From NCBI RefSeq assembly GCF_009363275.1, contig NZ_CP045324.1:2976001-3040000 (forward strand): a stretch of 64,000 nucleotides of DNA. Reading direction: 5' to 3'. Numbering within the stretch: position 1 is the first letter of the stretch; each line of letters starts with the position of its first letter. The notes under the pieces are model-generated. The model was not told the DNA's origin and searched no databases. It saw only the letters and a list, made by a program, of their open reading frames with translations. Shown piece after piece: positions 8,393-17,630 of the stretch. Origin of the DNA: Marinobacter sp. THAF197a. GTDB taxonomy: Bacteria > Pseudomonadota > Gammaproteobacteria > Pseudomonadales > Oleiphilaceae. The translations under genes were made by a program, and so were the position numbers.

Positions 8393-9622
8393 ATGTCAAA
8401 TACGTCTCTCGAAAAGAGCAAAATCCGGATCCTGCTGCTGGAAGGCGTGCATCAATCCGCCATTGATACCCTGAACGCTGCGGGTTACACCAACATTGAG
8501 TACCTGTCCCATTCCCTGGGCGAGGAAGAGCTGATCGAGAAGATTGCCGATGCGCACTTCGTCGGTATTCGCTCCCGCACCCAGTTGACCGAGAAGGTAT
8601 TTGACGCCGCCAAGAAGCTGGTGGCCGTGGGCTGTTTCTGTATTGGCACCAACCAGGTCGACCTGCAAGCCGCCACCCGCCGTGGTGTTGCGGTATTCAA
8701 CGCACCGTTTTCCAACACTCGCTCCGTCGCCGAGCTGGTATTGGCCCAGGCCATCCTGCTGCTGCGCGGCGTGCCTGAGAAGAGCGCCAAGGCGCACCGG
8801 GGCGAATGGCTGAAATCCGCCAAGAACAGCTACGAAATCCGTGGCAAGAAGCTGGGCATTATCGGTTACGGCAACATCGGCACCCAGTTCAGCGTGCTGG
8901 CCGAGAGCCTGGGCATGGACGTGTACTTCTACGACGTGGTGTCCAAGCTGCCGATCGGCAACGCCACCCAGGTGGGCACCCTGCAGGAGCTGCTGAACAT
9001 CGCAGACGTGGTTTCCCTGCACGTGCCGGAAACCCCGGCCACCAAGTACATGTTCAAGGCCGAGCAATTCGCCCAGATGAAGCCTGGCTCCATCCTGATG
9101 AACGCCTCCCGCGGTACCGTGGTCGACATCGACGCCCTTGCTGATGCCCTGCGTTCCGGCAAGCTGCTGGGTGCTGCCATCGACGTATTCCCGGTTGAAC
9201 CGAAGTCCAACGATGAAGAGTTTATCTCTCCGCTGCGCGAGTTCGACAACTGCATCCTGACCCCACACGTGGGCGGCTCTACCATTGAGGCCCAGGAAAA
9301 CATCGGCCGTGAAGTGGCCGAAAAGCTGGCCATGTACAGCGACAACGGCACGTCTGTGTCTTCTGTGAACTTCCCGGAAGTCGCCCTGCCGTCGCACCCG
9401 AACCAGCACCGCCTGCTGCACATCCACGAGAACGTGCCAGGGGTGATGTCCGAGATCAACCAGGTATTCTCCGAGAACGGCATCAACGTGTGTGGCCAGT
9501 ACCTTCAAACCAAGGAAGACATCGGTTATGTGGTTATTGATGTCGACAAGGCCTACGGCGAACTGGCGCTGGAAAAACTGCGCCAGGTGAAAGGCACTAT
9601 CCGTTGTCGGGTACTGTTCTGA
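8393..9622 (+). CDS. serA: D-3-phosphoglycerate dehydrogenase
   Basis: A 409-residue enzyme that oxidises 3-phosphoglycerate with NAD+ in the first step of serine synthesis. The nucleotide-binding loop is GIIGYGNIGTQFSVLAESLG. Other signatures are the substrate-site GCFCIGTNQVDL, RGTVVDIDALADAL, and the catalytic His in LTPHVGGSTIEAQENIG. The C-terminal ACT domain (residues about 335-409, HENVPGVMSEINQVF) is the serine-binding regulatory part. The length equals that of E. coli SerA. The pairing with the divergent FAD dehydrogenase is discussed there. Confidence 0.97.
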   Translation: MSNTSLEKSKIRILLLEGVHQSAIDTLNAAGYTNIEYLSHSLGEEELIEKIADAHFVGIRSRTQLTEKVFDAAKKLVAVGCFCIGTNQVDLQAATRRGVAVFNAPFSNTRSVAELVLAQAILLLRGVPEKSAKAHRGEWLKSAKNSYEIRGKKLGIIGYGNIGTQFSVLAESLGMDVYFYDVVSKLPIGNATQVGTLQELLNIADVVSLHVPETPATKYMFKAEQFAQMKPGSILMNASRGTVVDIDALADALRSGKLLGAAIDVFPVEPKSNDEEFISPLREFDNCILTPHVGGSTIEAQENIGREVAEKLAMYSDNGTSVSSVNFPEVALPSHPNQHRLLHIHENVPGVMSEINQVFSENGINVCGQYLQTKEDIGYVVIDVDKAYGELALEKLRQVKGTIRCRVLF

Positions 9623-9637
9623 GCGCAGTGCTTACGC

Positions 9638-9669
9638 TAAAAACCGGGGCCTGGCTCCGGTTTTTTTTA
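9638..9669 (+). terminator. Rho-independent terminator after serA
   Basis: AAACCGG and CCGGTTT arms enclose a short GC-rich loop and are followed by eight T residues, 16 bases after the serA stop codon. Confidence 0.85.
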
Positions 9670-9820
9670 TGCCATGTCGGGCCACAATACCCCGAATCAA
9701 GGTGACTTCAACAAAACTTAATCCTGACGCCCTTGAGTTTCCGGCGCCCGAGGCCATGCTGATAGGTACCACTCATTGAAATGGCCGGGGCAACTGCCCG
9801 GCCTGACAGGAGAGTTAGCT

Positions 9821-10105
9821 ATGTCACTGAAGGATTCTTTGCAGCGGAAACTGGAAACCCAGACTGAACACTGGAGCAAACAGATCGAAAGCCTGAGAGC
9901 CGAGGCCAATGAGAAAATTGCCAAAGCAAAGGACGAAGAAGCTGAGGCCCAGATTCAGAGAGATTTCTCAGAGCGCATCCAGGCAATGGAAGACCAGATT
10001 GAAACGGCCCGGACCAAGCTGGGCGAGCTGAAAGAGTCTGGCGAGAACCAGCTGGATGACCTCAAAAAACGCATTGATGAGTGGCTGCCCAGCAACACCA
10101 ACTGA
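9821..10105 (+). CDS. Small coiled-coil protein, function unknown
   Basis: A 94-residue, highly charged protein starting MSLKDSLQRKLETQTEHW. Glu, Lys, Gln and Ala dominate, and heptad-like spacing of Leu/Ile/Ala runs from about residue 5 to 85, so it should be nearly all helical coiled coil. There is no signal peptide or membrane segment. I chose ATG at 9821 because CAGGAGAG lies about 10 bases before it; an in-frame upstream ATG at 9776 lacks such a site. It has its own terminator. Similar small coiled-coil proteins are common hypotheticals in gammaproteobacteria. Confidence 0.8.
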   Translation: MSLKDSLQRKLETQTEHWSKQIESLRAEANEKIAKAKDEEAEAQIQRDFSERIQAMEDQIETARTKLGELKESGENQLDDLKKRIDEWLPSNTN

Positions 10106-10133
10106 CGCCACACCTGCCAACACCGCAAAAAAT

Positions 10134-10161
10134 GCCCCGGTCTTTGCAGCCGGGGCTTTTT
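10134..10161 (+). terminator. Rho-independent terminator after the coiled-coil gene
   Basis: GCCCCGG and CCGGGGC arms flank a 9-base loop and are followed by TTTTTC. The A-run before the left arm could let it act on the minus strand too, against the convergent OmpA-like gene. Confidence 0.85.
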
Positions 10162-10191
10162 CGTTGGGCGATGGCAAAACCCGGCCGGGCT

Positions 10192-10848
10192 TTACTGCAT
10201 CGGTACCAGGGTCAACTCAACACGGCGGTTCTGCTCACGACCAGAAGCGGTGTCGTTGGAGGCAATCGGATAACGCTGGCCATAGCCCACCGCGCGGGTC
10301 CGGCCTGGTTCAATGCCTTGATTCAGCAGGAAGTCACGAACGGATGACGCGCGGCGCTCTGACAACAGCTGGTTGTAGTTTTCAGATCCTGTGCTGTCGG
10401 TGTGGCCTTCGATCTGGATAATCGTCTTGTCGAATTCCTTGAGCACCAGAGCCACGGATTCCAGGGTGTCGTTGAAGCCAGGGCGGATGGTGGACTGGTT
10501 AGTATCGAACGTGATGTTGCCAGGCATGATCAATTCAATCTGGTCACCGTTACGAACCACCCGAACGCCAGTGCCTTCCAGCTTATGACGCAGCTCGGCT
10601 TCCTGACGATCCATGTAGTAGCCGATACCGCCACCAATAGCAGCACCACCGGCGGCGCCGATCAGGGCGCCCTTGCCGCGGTCGCTTTTGCTGGAGGTTG
10701 CCGCACCCACAGCAGCACCGCCTATGGCGCCAATAATACTGCCCTTGGTGGCACTGGAGGTTTTCTCTTCGCCGGTGTACGGGTCGTAAGTCATACAACC
10801 GCTAAGGCCAACGGTTGCCACTGCAAAGGCAAGAATGGTCTTTTTCAC
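10192..10848 (-). CDS. OmpA-family lipoprotein with glycine-zipper segment (YiaD-like)
   Basis: A 218-residue envelope protein. The start is GTG at 10848 with CAGGAGAAC just upstream. The N-terminus is a lipoprotein signal ending in LSGC (Cys at about residue 17). Residues about 35-75 are glycine-zipper repeats (GSIIGAIGGAAVGAA, then GALIGAAGGAAIGGGIGYY). The C-terminal OmpA domain binds peptidoglycan, with NITFDTNQSTIRPGF, IEGHTDSTGSENYNQLLSERRA and GREQNRRVEL. It probably links the outer membrane to the cell wall. It is the last gene on the minus strand before a convergent coiled-coil gene. Confidence 0.92.
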   Translation of the reverse strand: MKKTILAFAVATVGLSGCMTYDPYTGEEKTSSATKGSIIGAIGGAAVGAATSSKSDRGKGALIGAAGGAAIGGGIGYYMDRQEAELRHKLEGTGVRVVRNGDQIELIMPGNITFDTNQSTIRPGFNDTLESVALVLKEFDKTIIQIEGHTDSTGSENYNQLLSERRASSVRDFLLNQGIEPGRTRAVGYGQRYPIASNDTASGREQNRRVELTLVPMQ

Positions 10849-10904
10849 TGTGTTCTCCTGCTTCAGTTCCTGGCTGGCGGCCACGCGTGGCACAAACCAA
10901 TGTA

Positions 10905-11894
10905 TTACTCGATGAAAGTATCAATAATGGTGTTAAACACCGTCGACTGCAAATCCTGCGCTTCGTTTACCAGATGATGACGCCCATCCGGGATTCTTTG
11001 TTCCCTTACTGAGGCAAATTTATTCCGGATAATCCGCAAATTGTGCTGCCAGTCCACGGTCAGATCCTTTTCCCCCTGAACCACCGTCACCGGAAAATCC
11101 ACCGGCCGTGCCGATTCTATATGTGGCACCCATTTACGCAGGGCAGTCACCCAATCCACATGCACGGCCCTGGCCTGCAGGGGATCATGCTCCCGCAGAA
11201 AGTCCAGAAAGCGGGCATTGCCACTGTTGGTGCCGAACACCCTGCGCCAGCGGGTCAGAAAGGGTTTGACCAGACTGTGCAGAATCTTGGCTCCCAGCCA
11301 CCCCATGGGGCGCACCAGCGGCGCCAGCAACACCACTCTGCGGAAATCCGAGGTTTCCCGGCTATGGTGATTCGACAACAGGTAGTCGATCAGAATCGCC
11401 CCGCCCGTACTCTGCCCTACTGCAAACCAGGGGCCGCGAATTTTTTCCCGCACCCGCGCCATCACCTCCGACAACACCGCCTGGTATTCCAGGAAGCTGC
11501 CGATGGCGGCCGGTGTGCCGCTCGAAAGCCCGTGCCCCGGCTGGTCGTAGGCCAAGACATCAAAACCGGCACCAAGACAGCGGTCAATCAGCTGCGTGTA
11601 GAGCCCCACATGATCAAAATAACCGTGCAGGATGAACACCGTGCCCTTGGGGGCCGACGACTCCGGCAGCCGGAAGTAATGAACCATCACCTCATGCCGT
11701 TCAGCCTTGATGTAACCCTGATGGTAAGTAACCTCCGGGTGCTCTACCCATAAGTCCAGGCCATAAAAACGGCAGTAGGCCTCCATCTCGACACTGAGTT
11801 CACGGTTGATGGCCGGATCAAAGGGTTCCAGACGATCCAGCAAAGAATGTCTGTCCCAGTTCGGAATTTCTATGGTATCTGTTTTCCAGTACAC
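10905..11894 (-). CDS. Alpha/beta hydrolase, monoacylglycerol-lipase-like
   Basis: A 329-residue serine hydrolase with the alpha/beta fold. The oxyanion segment is FILHGYFDHVGLYTQLIDR, the nucleophile elbow is VGQSTGGAIL (Ser in GQSTG), and the late catalytic His is in PDGRHHLVNE. The acid is likely in VVQGEKDLTVDW. The order HGYxxH then GxSxG then D and H is that of S33-type lysophospholipase/monoacylglycerol lipases. There is no signal peptide, so a cytoplasmic or membrane-associated lipid esterase is likely. It is divergent from a second, unrelated alpha/beta hydrolase, which may reflect a shared lipid-related role. Confidence 0.85.
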   Translation of the reverse strand: MYWKTDTIEIPNWDRHSLLDRLEPFDPAINRELSVEMEAYCRFYGLDLWVEHPEVTYHQGYIKAERHEVMVHYFRLPESSAPKGTVFILHGYFDHVGLYTQLIDRCLGAGFDVLAYDQPGHGLSSGTPAAIGSFLEYQAVLSEVMARVREKIRGPWFAVGQSTGGAILIDYLLSNHHSRETSDFRRVVLLAPLVRPMGWLGAKILHSLVKPFLTRWRRVFGTNSGNARFLDFLREHDPLQARAVHVDWVTALRKWVPHIESARPVDFPVTVVQGEKDLTVDWQHNLRIIRNKFASVREQRIPDGRHHLVNEAQDLQSTVFNTIIDTFIE

Positions 11895-11964
11895 GTAGAG
11901 TTAAACGCCTGTCATGAATCGAGAATTGTTCGACATCCTAACGCATTCACGAGGGAGAACACAG

Positions 11965-12858
11965 ATGTTCCAGCCGCTTCTTGAAGCCGGGCTGCGCCAG
12001 ACAATGCAGCGCTTGGTCCGCCCGATGCTCTCGAATGCTGTACCCCTGAAACTGCAACGCCAGCTGATTCGCCAGGCCTACCGGTCGTCCGTACCGCCGC
12101 GCAGCGCCCGGTTTGTCCGGGACGATCTGGGCGATGTTCCCGTGGTGCGAACCACGGCAACAGCAACGCCATCCGGAACGATCCTCTACCTCCACGGCGG
12201 CGGCTACATCATTGGCTCCGCCAGCACCCATCGGGGTATCACCGGGCACCTGGCCAAGCTGTCCGGGTGCGAAGTGATTACCCCCGATTACCGACTGGCT
12301 CCGGAACATCCGTTCCCGGCGGCGCTGGATGATGCCGAATCCGTTTACCTGGCGCTGATCAGCCAGGGGCTGTCGGCCAATAGCCTTGCCTTGGCCGGTG
12401 ATTCGGCCGGCGGCGGGTTATCCATCGCTCTGGCGATGAAATTGCGTGACCACAAACACCCGCTGCCCTCCTCAATCACCTGTTTCTCGCCTTGGGTTGA
12501 TCTCAGCCAGGGCGCGCTCTATCAGCCGGAACGCGAGCCGGTGTTACAGGAAAGCTGGACCGCCAACGCCGCCCGAATGTACGCCGGCGACACACCGCTG
12601 ACCACGCCACTGGTATCGCCGGTGTATGGCCAGTTGGATAACTTGCCGCCGTTACTGATCCAGGTTGGCAGCGAGGAAATCCTGCTGAACGATGCTACCC
12701 GGCTGGCAGATATCGCCAAGCGAGATGGCGTAGCAACCCGGCTGGAGATCTACAATAACCTGTGGCACGTGTTTCAGGTCCATTGCGGCCAACTGGACCG
12801 CGCCACTGAGGCCGTGCAGGTTGCCGCCGACCATGTCAGGACCCATATGGCAAGCTGA
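11965..12858 (+). CDS. Alpha/beta hydrolase of the hormone-sensitive-lipase family
   Basis: A 297-residue esterase of the HSL (family IV) type. The oxyanion motif HGGGYIIGS and nucleophile motif GDSAGGGLS are both present, with [15 protein letters not shown] between them. The acid-bearing stretch is [14 protein letters not shown] and the catalytic His is in LWHVFQVH. I chose ATG at 11965, which has GGGAG eight bases before it; the in-frame ATG at 11914 lacks a clear site. It probably hydrolyses short or medium acyl esters. Its 3' end overlaps the convergent GIY-YIG gene by 23 bases. Confidence 0.9.
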   Translation: MFQPLLEAGLRQTMQRLVRPMLSNAVPLKLQRQLIRQAYRSSVPPRSARFVRDDLGDVPVVRTTATATPSGTILYLHGGGYIIGSASTHRGITGHLAKLSGCEVITPDYRLAPEHPFPAALDDAESVYLALISQGLSANSLALAGDSAGGGLSIALAMKLRDHKHPLPSSITCFSPWVDLSQGALYQPEREPVLQESWTANAARMYAGDTPLTTPLVSPVYGQLDNLPPLLIQVGSEEILLNDATRLADIAKRDGVATRLEIYNNLWHVFQVHCGQLDRATEAVQVAADHVRTHMAS

Positions 12859-13114
12859 GAGCACCTCTGATAAGCGCTTCCTTACGGGCTTTGGACCAGC
12901 GTTTGACCTGCCATTCCAGTTGCGAGGCCCGGCTACGGTTGCCGACCGATGCCTGGAATGCCAGGGTCAAAGGCCCTTTGCCCCGCAGGCTGCGGGCCCC
13001 CTTGGGCGCCCCCGCCTGATGCTCTGAGAAGCGGCGTTCCACGTCTGTGGTAATGCCGGTATACAGGCTGCCGGTTCTGGTGCGAACCAGATAGAGGTAC
13101 CAGCCCTCATCCAT
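12836..13114 (-). CDS. GIY-YIG nuclease-superfamily protein (YhbQ-like)
   Basis: A 92-residue single-domain protein. The GIY-YIG signature appears as [18 protein letters not shown], followed by [10 protein letters not shown] with the conserved Arg and His, and a late Glu in [13 protein letters not shown]. The size and layout match the YhbQ/UPF0213 group, whose role is not well settled (a DNA structure-directed nuclease has been proposed). Its 5' end overlaps the stop of the upstream transporter by 8 bases, so it is probably co-transcribed with it. Confidence 0.9.
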   Translation of the reverse strand: MDEGWYLYLVRTRTGSLYTGITTDVERRFSEHQAGAPKGARSLRGKGPLTLAFQASVGNRSRASQLEWQVKRWSKARKEALIRGALSLPYGS

Positions 13115-14012
13115 GGTCGAGCCCCCGCTGCCTAACCCGAACCTTCTGCTGCTGCAACCACAACCCGGCCATGATCAGCGTCAGCCCGACGTAGGTAGAC
13201 GGCATGATGGTTTCGCCGAGAATGAAGTAGATAAACACCAATGACAGAAACGGTGAGATGAAGATCAGGTTGCTGACCTTCGCCGTGTTCTCAGCCTTTT
13301 TCATAGCCTGGGACCAGAGCACAAAGGCGATTCCCATCTCGAACACACCCACATAGACCGCCGCGGTCAGGGATCGGCCCAGCGGCAGTTCGAGCCCCAC
13401 CGTGTACCAGCACGCCAGGGTTATGAACGGCAAGCCAAACAGGAAATTCAGGAACAGGCCAACCACAGGGTCACGGGTGTCGCGGGTGGCAATAATCCAG
13501 TAGCTGGCCCACACCAGGGTGCTACCCAACGCGAAGGCGACGCCCAGCGGATCTGAAAAGCTGAGGCTGGTGACCGCGCCCCGGGTAGCAATGACCACCA
13601 CGCCGGCATAGCAAACCAGACCAGCCAGGATGTCGATGCGGCGCAGTTTCTGGCCCAGAAAAGGCACCGAAAGATAAGCAAGCACCAACGCCCAGGTATA
13701 GTTGAGAGGCTGCGCTTCCTGCGCCGGCAGGCGGTCAAAGGCGCCGAACAGGAAGAAATAGTACAGGCACGGGTTGATCAGACCCATCCCGACAGACTGC
13801 AGGTACTGCCGCCGGGAAAGTTCAAATACCAGATGCCAACGGCCCTGGGCCATCAGGATTCCACCCATGACCAATACTGAAGCGGCGCAAGCCACCAGCA
13901 ACATCTGCACCGGAGCCAGCTCGGCCAGGGCCAGTTTGAAGGCGGTTGCCACAGTGGACCACAGCAACACGGTTGCCAGGCCATAGAGCATGGCCTGCTT
14001 CTGATTAGTCAT
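13107..14012 (-). CDS. EamA/DMT-family transporter
   Basis: A 301-residue membrane protein with about ten hydrophobic segments in two EamA halves, as in drug/metabolite exporters ([18 protein letters not shown] at the start, then [20 protein letters not shown] near the end). I chose ATG at 14012, which overlaps the stop of the response regulator by 8 bases (ATGACTAA). An upstream TTG/GTG extension would run into that gene. Translational coupling suggests it shares a transcript with the two-component system and may be one of its outputs or simply a passenger. The substrate is unknown. Confidence 0.88.
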   Translation of the reverse strand: MTNQKQAMLYGLATVLLWSTVATAFKLALAELAPVQMLLVACAASVLVMGGILMAQGRWHLVFELSRRQYLQSVGMGLINPCLYYFFLFGAFDRLPAQEAQPLNYTWALVLAYLSVPFLGQKLRRIDILAGLVCYAGVVVIATRGAVTSLSFSDPLGVAFALGSTLVWASYWIIATRDTRDPVVGLFLNFLFGLPFITLACWYTVGLELPLGRSLTAAVYVGVFEMGIAFVLWSQAMKKAENTAKVSNLIFISPFLSLVFIYFILGETIMPSTYVGLTLIMAGLWLQQQKVRVRQRGLDHG

Positions 14013-15390
14013 TTGCCGGTCCTGTTTCGGTTTCCAGCCAGCGGTAAAGCGTCCGCCGGTTGATACCCAGAATCTGGGCTGCCCGACGCTTGTTACCATC
14101 CACCGCCGCCATGACCCGGCGCACATAGTCCTGTTGTAAGGCTTCCAGCGTCGGCCACTCTGACAGATTCACCGAACCCGGCGCTGCCAGCGGCTGGGCC
14201 GAGGCCCCCTGACGCTTTCGGATACGCTGCGGCAAGTGCTCCGGTTGAATGGTATCGCCCTCACAGAAGGTAACCGCCCGCTCAATGGCACTGGACAGCT
14301 CCCGAACGTTACCGGGGAACGGATAGTCCCGAAGCACTCGAAGGGTCACATCACTGAGTTTGATAAACCCCCGGTTATGGCGGCGGCAGGCTTCCTTGAG
14401 GAAATGCATCGCCAGCAATTCAACATCCTCACCCCGTTCCCGGAGTGGCGGAATACCGAGAGACAGGGTTTCCAGCCGATAGTACAGATCCTCCCGGAAC
14501 TCCCCCTGCTCCACCGCCTTCATAAGATCAACGTGGGTGGCGGCGAGAATCCGCACATCCACGGTTTCCTCATGATCAGAGCCAACCGGCTTGATGGAGC
14601 CTTCCTGAAGCACCCGGAGCAGCTTGGCCTGCAGAGCCAGGGGCATCTCACCAATCTCGTCCAGCAACAAGGTGCCACCACTGGCTTCCGCAAACAGCCC
14701 CTTGCGCCCCTGTCTGGCGCCGGTAAAGGCGCCGGCTTCATGGCCAAAGAATTCACTTTCCATCAGGTCCGGCGGAATGCCCGCACAGTTAACGGCCAGA
14801 AAGGCCTGCCCGGCCCGATCACTCTGCTGGTGCACTGCCCGGGCCACCAGCTCCTTGCCGGTCCCGCTTTCACCGTTGATCAGAACCGCCGCCTGGCTAC
14901 GGGCCACCTGCCGGATTTCGGTGCGCAAGCGCGCCATGGCCGGACTGTCGCCCACCAGGCCCAGGTTATTTCCACCATTCTGACTGGCCTGAATCTCCGC
15001 CAACTGCCGGTTGATGTCCGCCTGGGCCAACAGCCGCTTTATCTTGAGCCTCAGGTGGTCCGTCGAAAGTGGCTTGGTCAGAAAATCATCGGCACCGGCT
15101 TTCAGTGCATCCACCGCCTGATCGACCGTGCCAAAGGCGGTAATCACGATAAACGGAATGCCCGGATGCTCTGCCTGCTGAAACGACAGCACCTGCAGGC
15201 CGTCGCCATCCGGCAGTCGCAGGTCCGAGACGATCAGGCTTGGCCGTTGTTCCCCCAGCTGCTGCCGGGCCTCATCAACGGTCCCGGCCCGGAGCATGGT
15301 GTAACCGTCCATCTCCAGCTCTTCGGCCAGCAACTGGCCCAGGCTCTGGTCATCCTCAACCAGTAATATGGTTGCTACCGAATCACTCAT
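14005..15390 (-). CDS. Sigma-54-dependent response regulator (NtrC family)
   Basis: A 461-residue regulator. The receiver domain (residues 1-120) has the acidic pocket VEDD and phospho-acceptor Asp56 in [11 protein letters not shown]. The AAA+ domain carries Walker [12 protein letters not shown], the sigma-54 contact loop GAFTGARQ, and [14 protein letters not shown]-terminal Fis-type helix-turn-helix is seen in [20 protein letters not shown]. The start is ATG at 15390, overlapping the histidine kinase stop by 4 bases (ATGA). It should activate RNA polymerase carrying sigma-54 when phosphorylated. The divergent DUF4168 gene has a matching promoter. Confidence 0.95.
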   Translation of the reverse strand: MSDSVATILLVEDDQSLGQLLAEELEMDGYTMLRAGTVDEARQQLGEQRPSLIVSDLRLPDGDGLQVLSFQQAEHPGIPFIVITAFGTVDQAVDALKAGADDFLTKPLSTDHLRLKIKRLLAQADINRQLAEIQASQNGGNNLGLVGDSPAMARLRTEIRQVARSQAAVLINGESGTGKELVARAVHQQSDRAGQAFLAVNCAGIPPDLMESEFFGHEAGAFTGARQGRKGLFAEASGGTLLLDEIGEMPLALQAKLLRVLQEGSIKPVGSDHEETVDVRILAATHVDLMKAVEQGEFREDLYYRLETLSLGIPPLRERGEDVELLAMHFLKEACRRHNRGFIKLSDVTLRVLRDYPFPGNVRELSSAIERAVTFCEGDTIQPEHLPQRIRKRQGASAQPLAAPGSVNLSEWPTLEALQQDYVRRVMAAVDGNKRRAAQILGINRRTLYRWLETETGPAND

Positions 15391-16859
15391 ATGCCGGTCT
15401 CCCTGGGAAAATACAGACTCATTCGACACCCGCCCAGGCTACTCTCCTCCACACCCACACGACCTCCATGTTCCTTTATGACGCTGTTCACAACGGCCAG
15501 CCCCAGGCCGGTGCCCTCGCCAGCAGGGCGGGTACTGTAGAAGGGCTCGAAGATCTTGTCCCTATCCTCAGGCGCGATGCCCGGGCCGTCATCCTCTACC
15601 CGGATTTCCCAGTAATCATCGGACTGATGGGCCGTTACCCTTAGCCAGCTGCGGGCAGACTGGCAGGCGTTACGGATCACATTCAGGCACGCCAGACCAA
15701 TCCGAAGGGGCTCCGCTCGGGTAGGCATGGATCGATCGATACCCTCGGTTTCAACCTGGCAATGGCTGCACCGCTCGTCCTCCGAGACGCGGGACATCAC
15801 GTCCTGCAGCACATCGGACAGGTCCAGTGGCCGCCGGGAGTCCGGCACATGGCGGAAACAGTCCAACAACTGCTGAATGATGGTGGTCATCCGCTGCACC
15901 TGGTGCTCGATATCTTTCAGGTGCCGCTGTTGATCGTCCGGCAGCCCGGCCCTGGCGAGTATCCGGGCCCGCCCCTGAATCACATTCAGCGGCGCTCCCA
16001 ACTCGTGTGCCACCCCGCCGGCAACCCGGCCGATCATGGCCACTTTCTCCTGATACTCCAGCTGTTCCGCCAGAGCCCTCTCCCGGGCAATACGGTCTTC
16101 AATCTCTGCCTCGGCGTCAGCCATACGCCGGCCCATATCCCGAATACCCCGGTGAATCTGTCGGAGCTCCCGCGGGCCTGCCGCAGGGGTCGCCAGAAGC
16201 CAATGGCCCGGCGCCAGGTTTTCCATGTTCTCCATCAGTCCATTCACGTGGCGCCCCACGGTACGGTAGTGTCCGAGTACGACCACCAGGATGATGGTCA
16301 CAGCGAGTACAGACCATATCCCCACCGCCCACCAACGGCTGGACGCCACCAGGTCATGAAAGTCGCTGCGCTGGCGGGTTACCTGGAGCAGCCCCTGAAT
16401 ACGGCCGTCTTCGCCCACCAGCGGCGTAAACTGTGAGAACACCGATTCGCCATCAACTCGCCGGAAAGCACCGCCCAGCTCGCCACTGGCGATCACCCGC
16501 TCGGCACTAACGCTGTTGGTAACGTCTGAATCCGCGACACCCAGGCTGGCCACCCGGTTACCTTCCTCATCAAAGACAGACGCTCCGGAAATGCGGCCGA
16601 TCTGGAAGATGGACTTGAGGGATTCCCCAAGCACCAGCTCATCTTGCTCGACCAGGGCATTGGACAGGGGGCCGCTGACCGCCCTGGCAACCAGCTCAAG
16701 GTCTTCACGAAGGCGTTCATTCAATGCTTTTTCAACCGCGCCCAGGCCGATGTATATCGCAATACCGCTGAACAGCAGCAGCGGAACCACGATGCTCAGA
16801 ACCAGCGTCAGCTGCAACGAACGAAACAGGTCACCAATTCGGCGGCCAAGGGAAGCCAT
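15387..16859 (-). CDS. Sensor histidine kinase partner of the NtrC-type regulator
   Basis: A 490-residue membrane kinase. Two membrane helices, at about residues 15-37 and 175-200, bracket a periplasmic sensor of about 135 residues. A linker/HAMP-like segment follows, then a long coiled stretch. The phospho-acceptor H-box is [15 protein letters not shown]. The ATPase domain has [10 protein letters not shown] (N box), [12 protein letters not shown] (G1) and [12 protein letters not shown] (G2). The signal is unknown; there is no recognisable ligand domain. It is translationally coupled to the response regulator. Confidence 0.93.
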   Translation of the reverse strand: MASLGRRIGDLFRSLQLTLVLSIVVPLLLFSGIAIYIGLGAVEKALNERLREDLELVARAVSGPLSNALVEQDELVLGESLKSIFQIGRISGASVFDEEGNRVASLGVADSDVTNSVSAERVIASGELGGAFRRVDGESVFSQFTPLVGEDGRIQGLLQVTRQRSDFHDLVASSRWWAVGIWSVLAVTIILVVVLGHYRTVGRHVNGLMENMENLAPGHWLLATPAAGPRELRQIHRGIRDMGRRMADAEAEIEDRIARERALAEQLEYQEKVAMIGRVAGGVAHELGAPLNVIQGRARILARAGLPDDQQRHLKDIEHQVQRMTTIIQQLLDCFRHVPDSRRPLDLSDVLQDVMSRVSEDERCSHCQVETEGIDRSMPTRAEPLRIGLACLNVIRNACQSARSWLRVTAHQSDDYWEIRVEDDGPGIAPEDRDKIFEPFYSTRPAGEGTGLGLAVVNSVIKEHGGRVGVEESSLGGCRMSLYFPRETGI

Positions 16860-16893
16860 GAGCGATTCCTATGTAGAAGTGTCACAGCATTTG

Positions 16894-16907
16894 TGCCACA
16901 TGTGGCA
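16894..16907. promoter_or_regulatory. 14-base palindrome, candidate enhancer site for the NtrC-type regulator
   Basis: TGCCACATGTGGCA is a perfect palindrome about 100 bases upstream of a sigma-54-like promoter and 35 bases before the kinase start. An overlapping imperfect copy, GTGGCATTTCGCCAC, follows at 16902-16916. Position and symmetry fit an upstream activating sequence. Confidence 0.55.
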
Positions 16908-16993
16908 TTTCGCCACAACCAGAATTACCCGAACGTAATGCCAAAATAAATATAACCAACTGTTTTTATTGATCTTAATGCCATTTGAAAAAG

Positions 16994-17010
16994 TTGGCAC
17001 AGCACTTGTT
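16994..17010 (+). promoter_or_regulatory. Sigma-54-like (-24/-12) promoter of the DUF4168 gene
   Basis: TTGGCACAGCACTTGTT carries the -24 element TGGCAC, five bases, then TTGT in place of the consensus TTGC. It lies about 70 bases before the ATG at 17080. The adjacent divergent NtrC-type regulator gene supports the reading. Confidence 0.65.
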
Positions 17011-17079
17011 ATGTCTTTGGCGTGTTTCACAAATCGGCGGAACGTCTTAATGACCCGCCAAACCTCAAGGAGCTTTTTT

Positions 17080-17460
17080 ATGAATAAACTGCTGATTTCC
17101 ATTACCGCTTCCCTGGCCATGCTCGCGGCTGCACCTGCCATTGCCCAGCAAGATGCTCAGCAAGGCGCTGAATACGCAGACCCAGCGGCTCAGAATGCTC
17201 AGGATGCCAACTACAGCGATTCCGAGCTGCAGCAGTTCGTGGAAGCACAATCCGGCGTCATGGAAGTTCGTGAGGACTACATTGCGAAGATTGAAGCGGC
17301 TGATTCCCAGCAAGAGGCCCAGGAACTGCAAATGGAAGCCAACGACAAAATGGTGGGCGTGATCGAGGAAGTCGGTATGGATATTCCGACCTATAACGCC
17401 ATCGCGACGGCTTACAGCAGCAATCCGGAAGTACGCAACCGCGTTGACTCCATGATGTAA
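17080..17460 (+). CDS. Secreted DUF4168-domain protein
   Basis: A 126-residue protein with a Sec signal peptide (LLISITASLAMLAAAPAIA, cleavage after residue about 22) and a DUF4168-type helical domain: YSDSELQQFVEAQSGVMEV near residue 45 and YNAIATAYSSNPEVRNRV at the C-terminus. The mature protein is acidic and Gln/Ala-rich. The start is ATG at 17080 with AAGGAG before it. Behind a sigma-54-like promoter and with its own terminator, it is the most direct local target of the divergent two-component system. The function of DUF4168 is not known. Confidence 0.85.
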   Translation: MNKLLISITASLAMLAAAPAIAQQDAQQGAEYADPAAQNAQDANYSDSELQQFVEAQSGVMEVREDYIAKIEAADSQQEAQELQMEANDKMVGVIEEVGMDIPTYNAIATAYSSNPEVRNRVDSMM

Positions 17461-17488
17461 GCGAACCCTGCAAACCGGCTCGTCCCTC

Positions 17489-17514
17489 AGCCCCGCACCA
17501 GGCGGGGCTTTTTA
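17489..17514 (+). terminator. Rho-independent terminator after the DUF4168 gene
   Basis: AGCCCCGC and GCGGGGCT arms around a 5-base loop, followed by TTTTTA. Confidence 0.9.
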
Positions 17515-17630
17515 TTTCCTGCCCTGTAATATTGCCCCCTCCGGATCTGCCTACCGGTCTATCTTGTGGTACCTTTTCCGTCAGGAGAAACCAACAGCTT
17601 TCCATCTTTCCGGACCGGAGTCCGCCCGCT

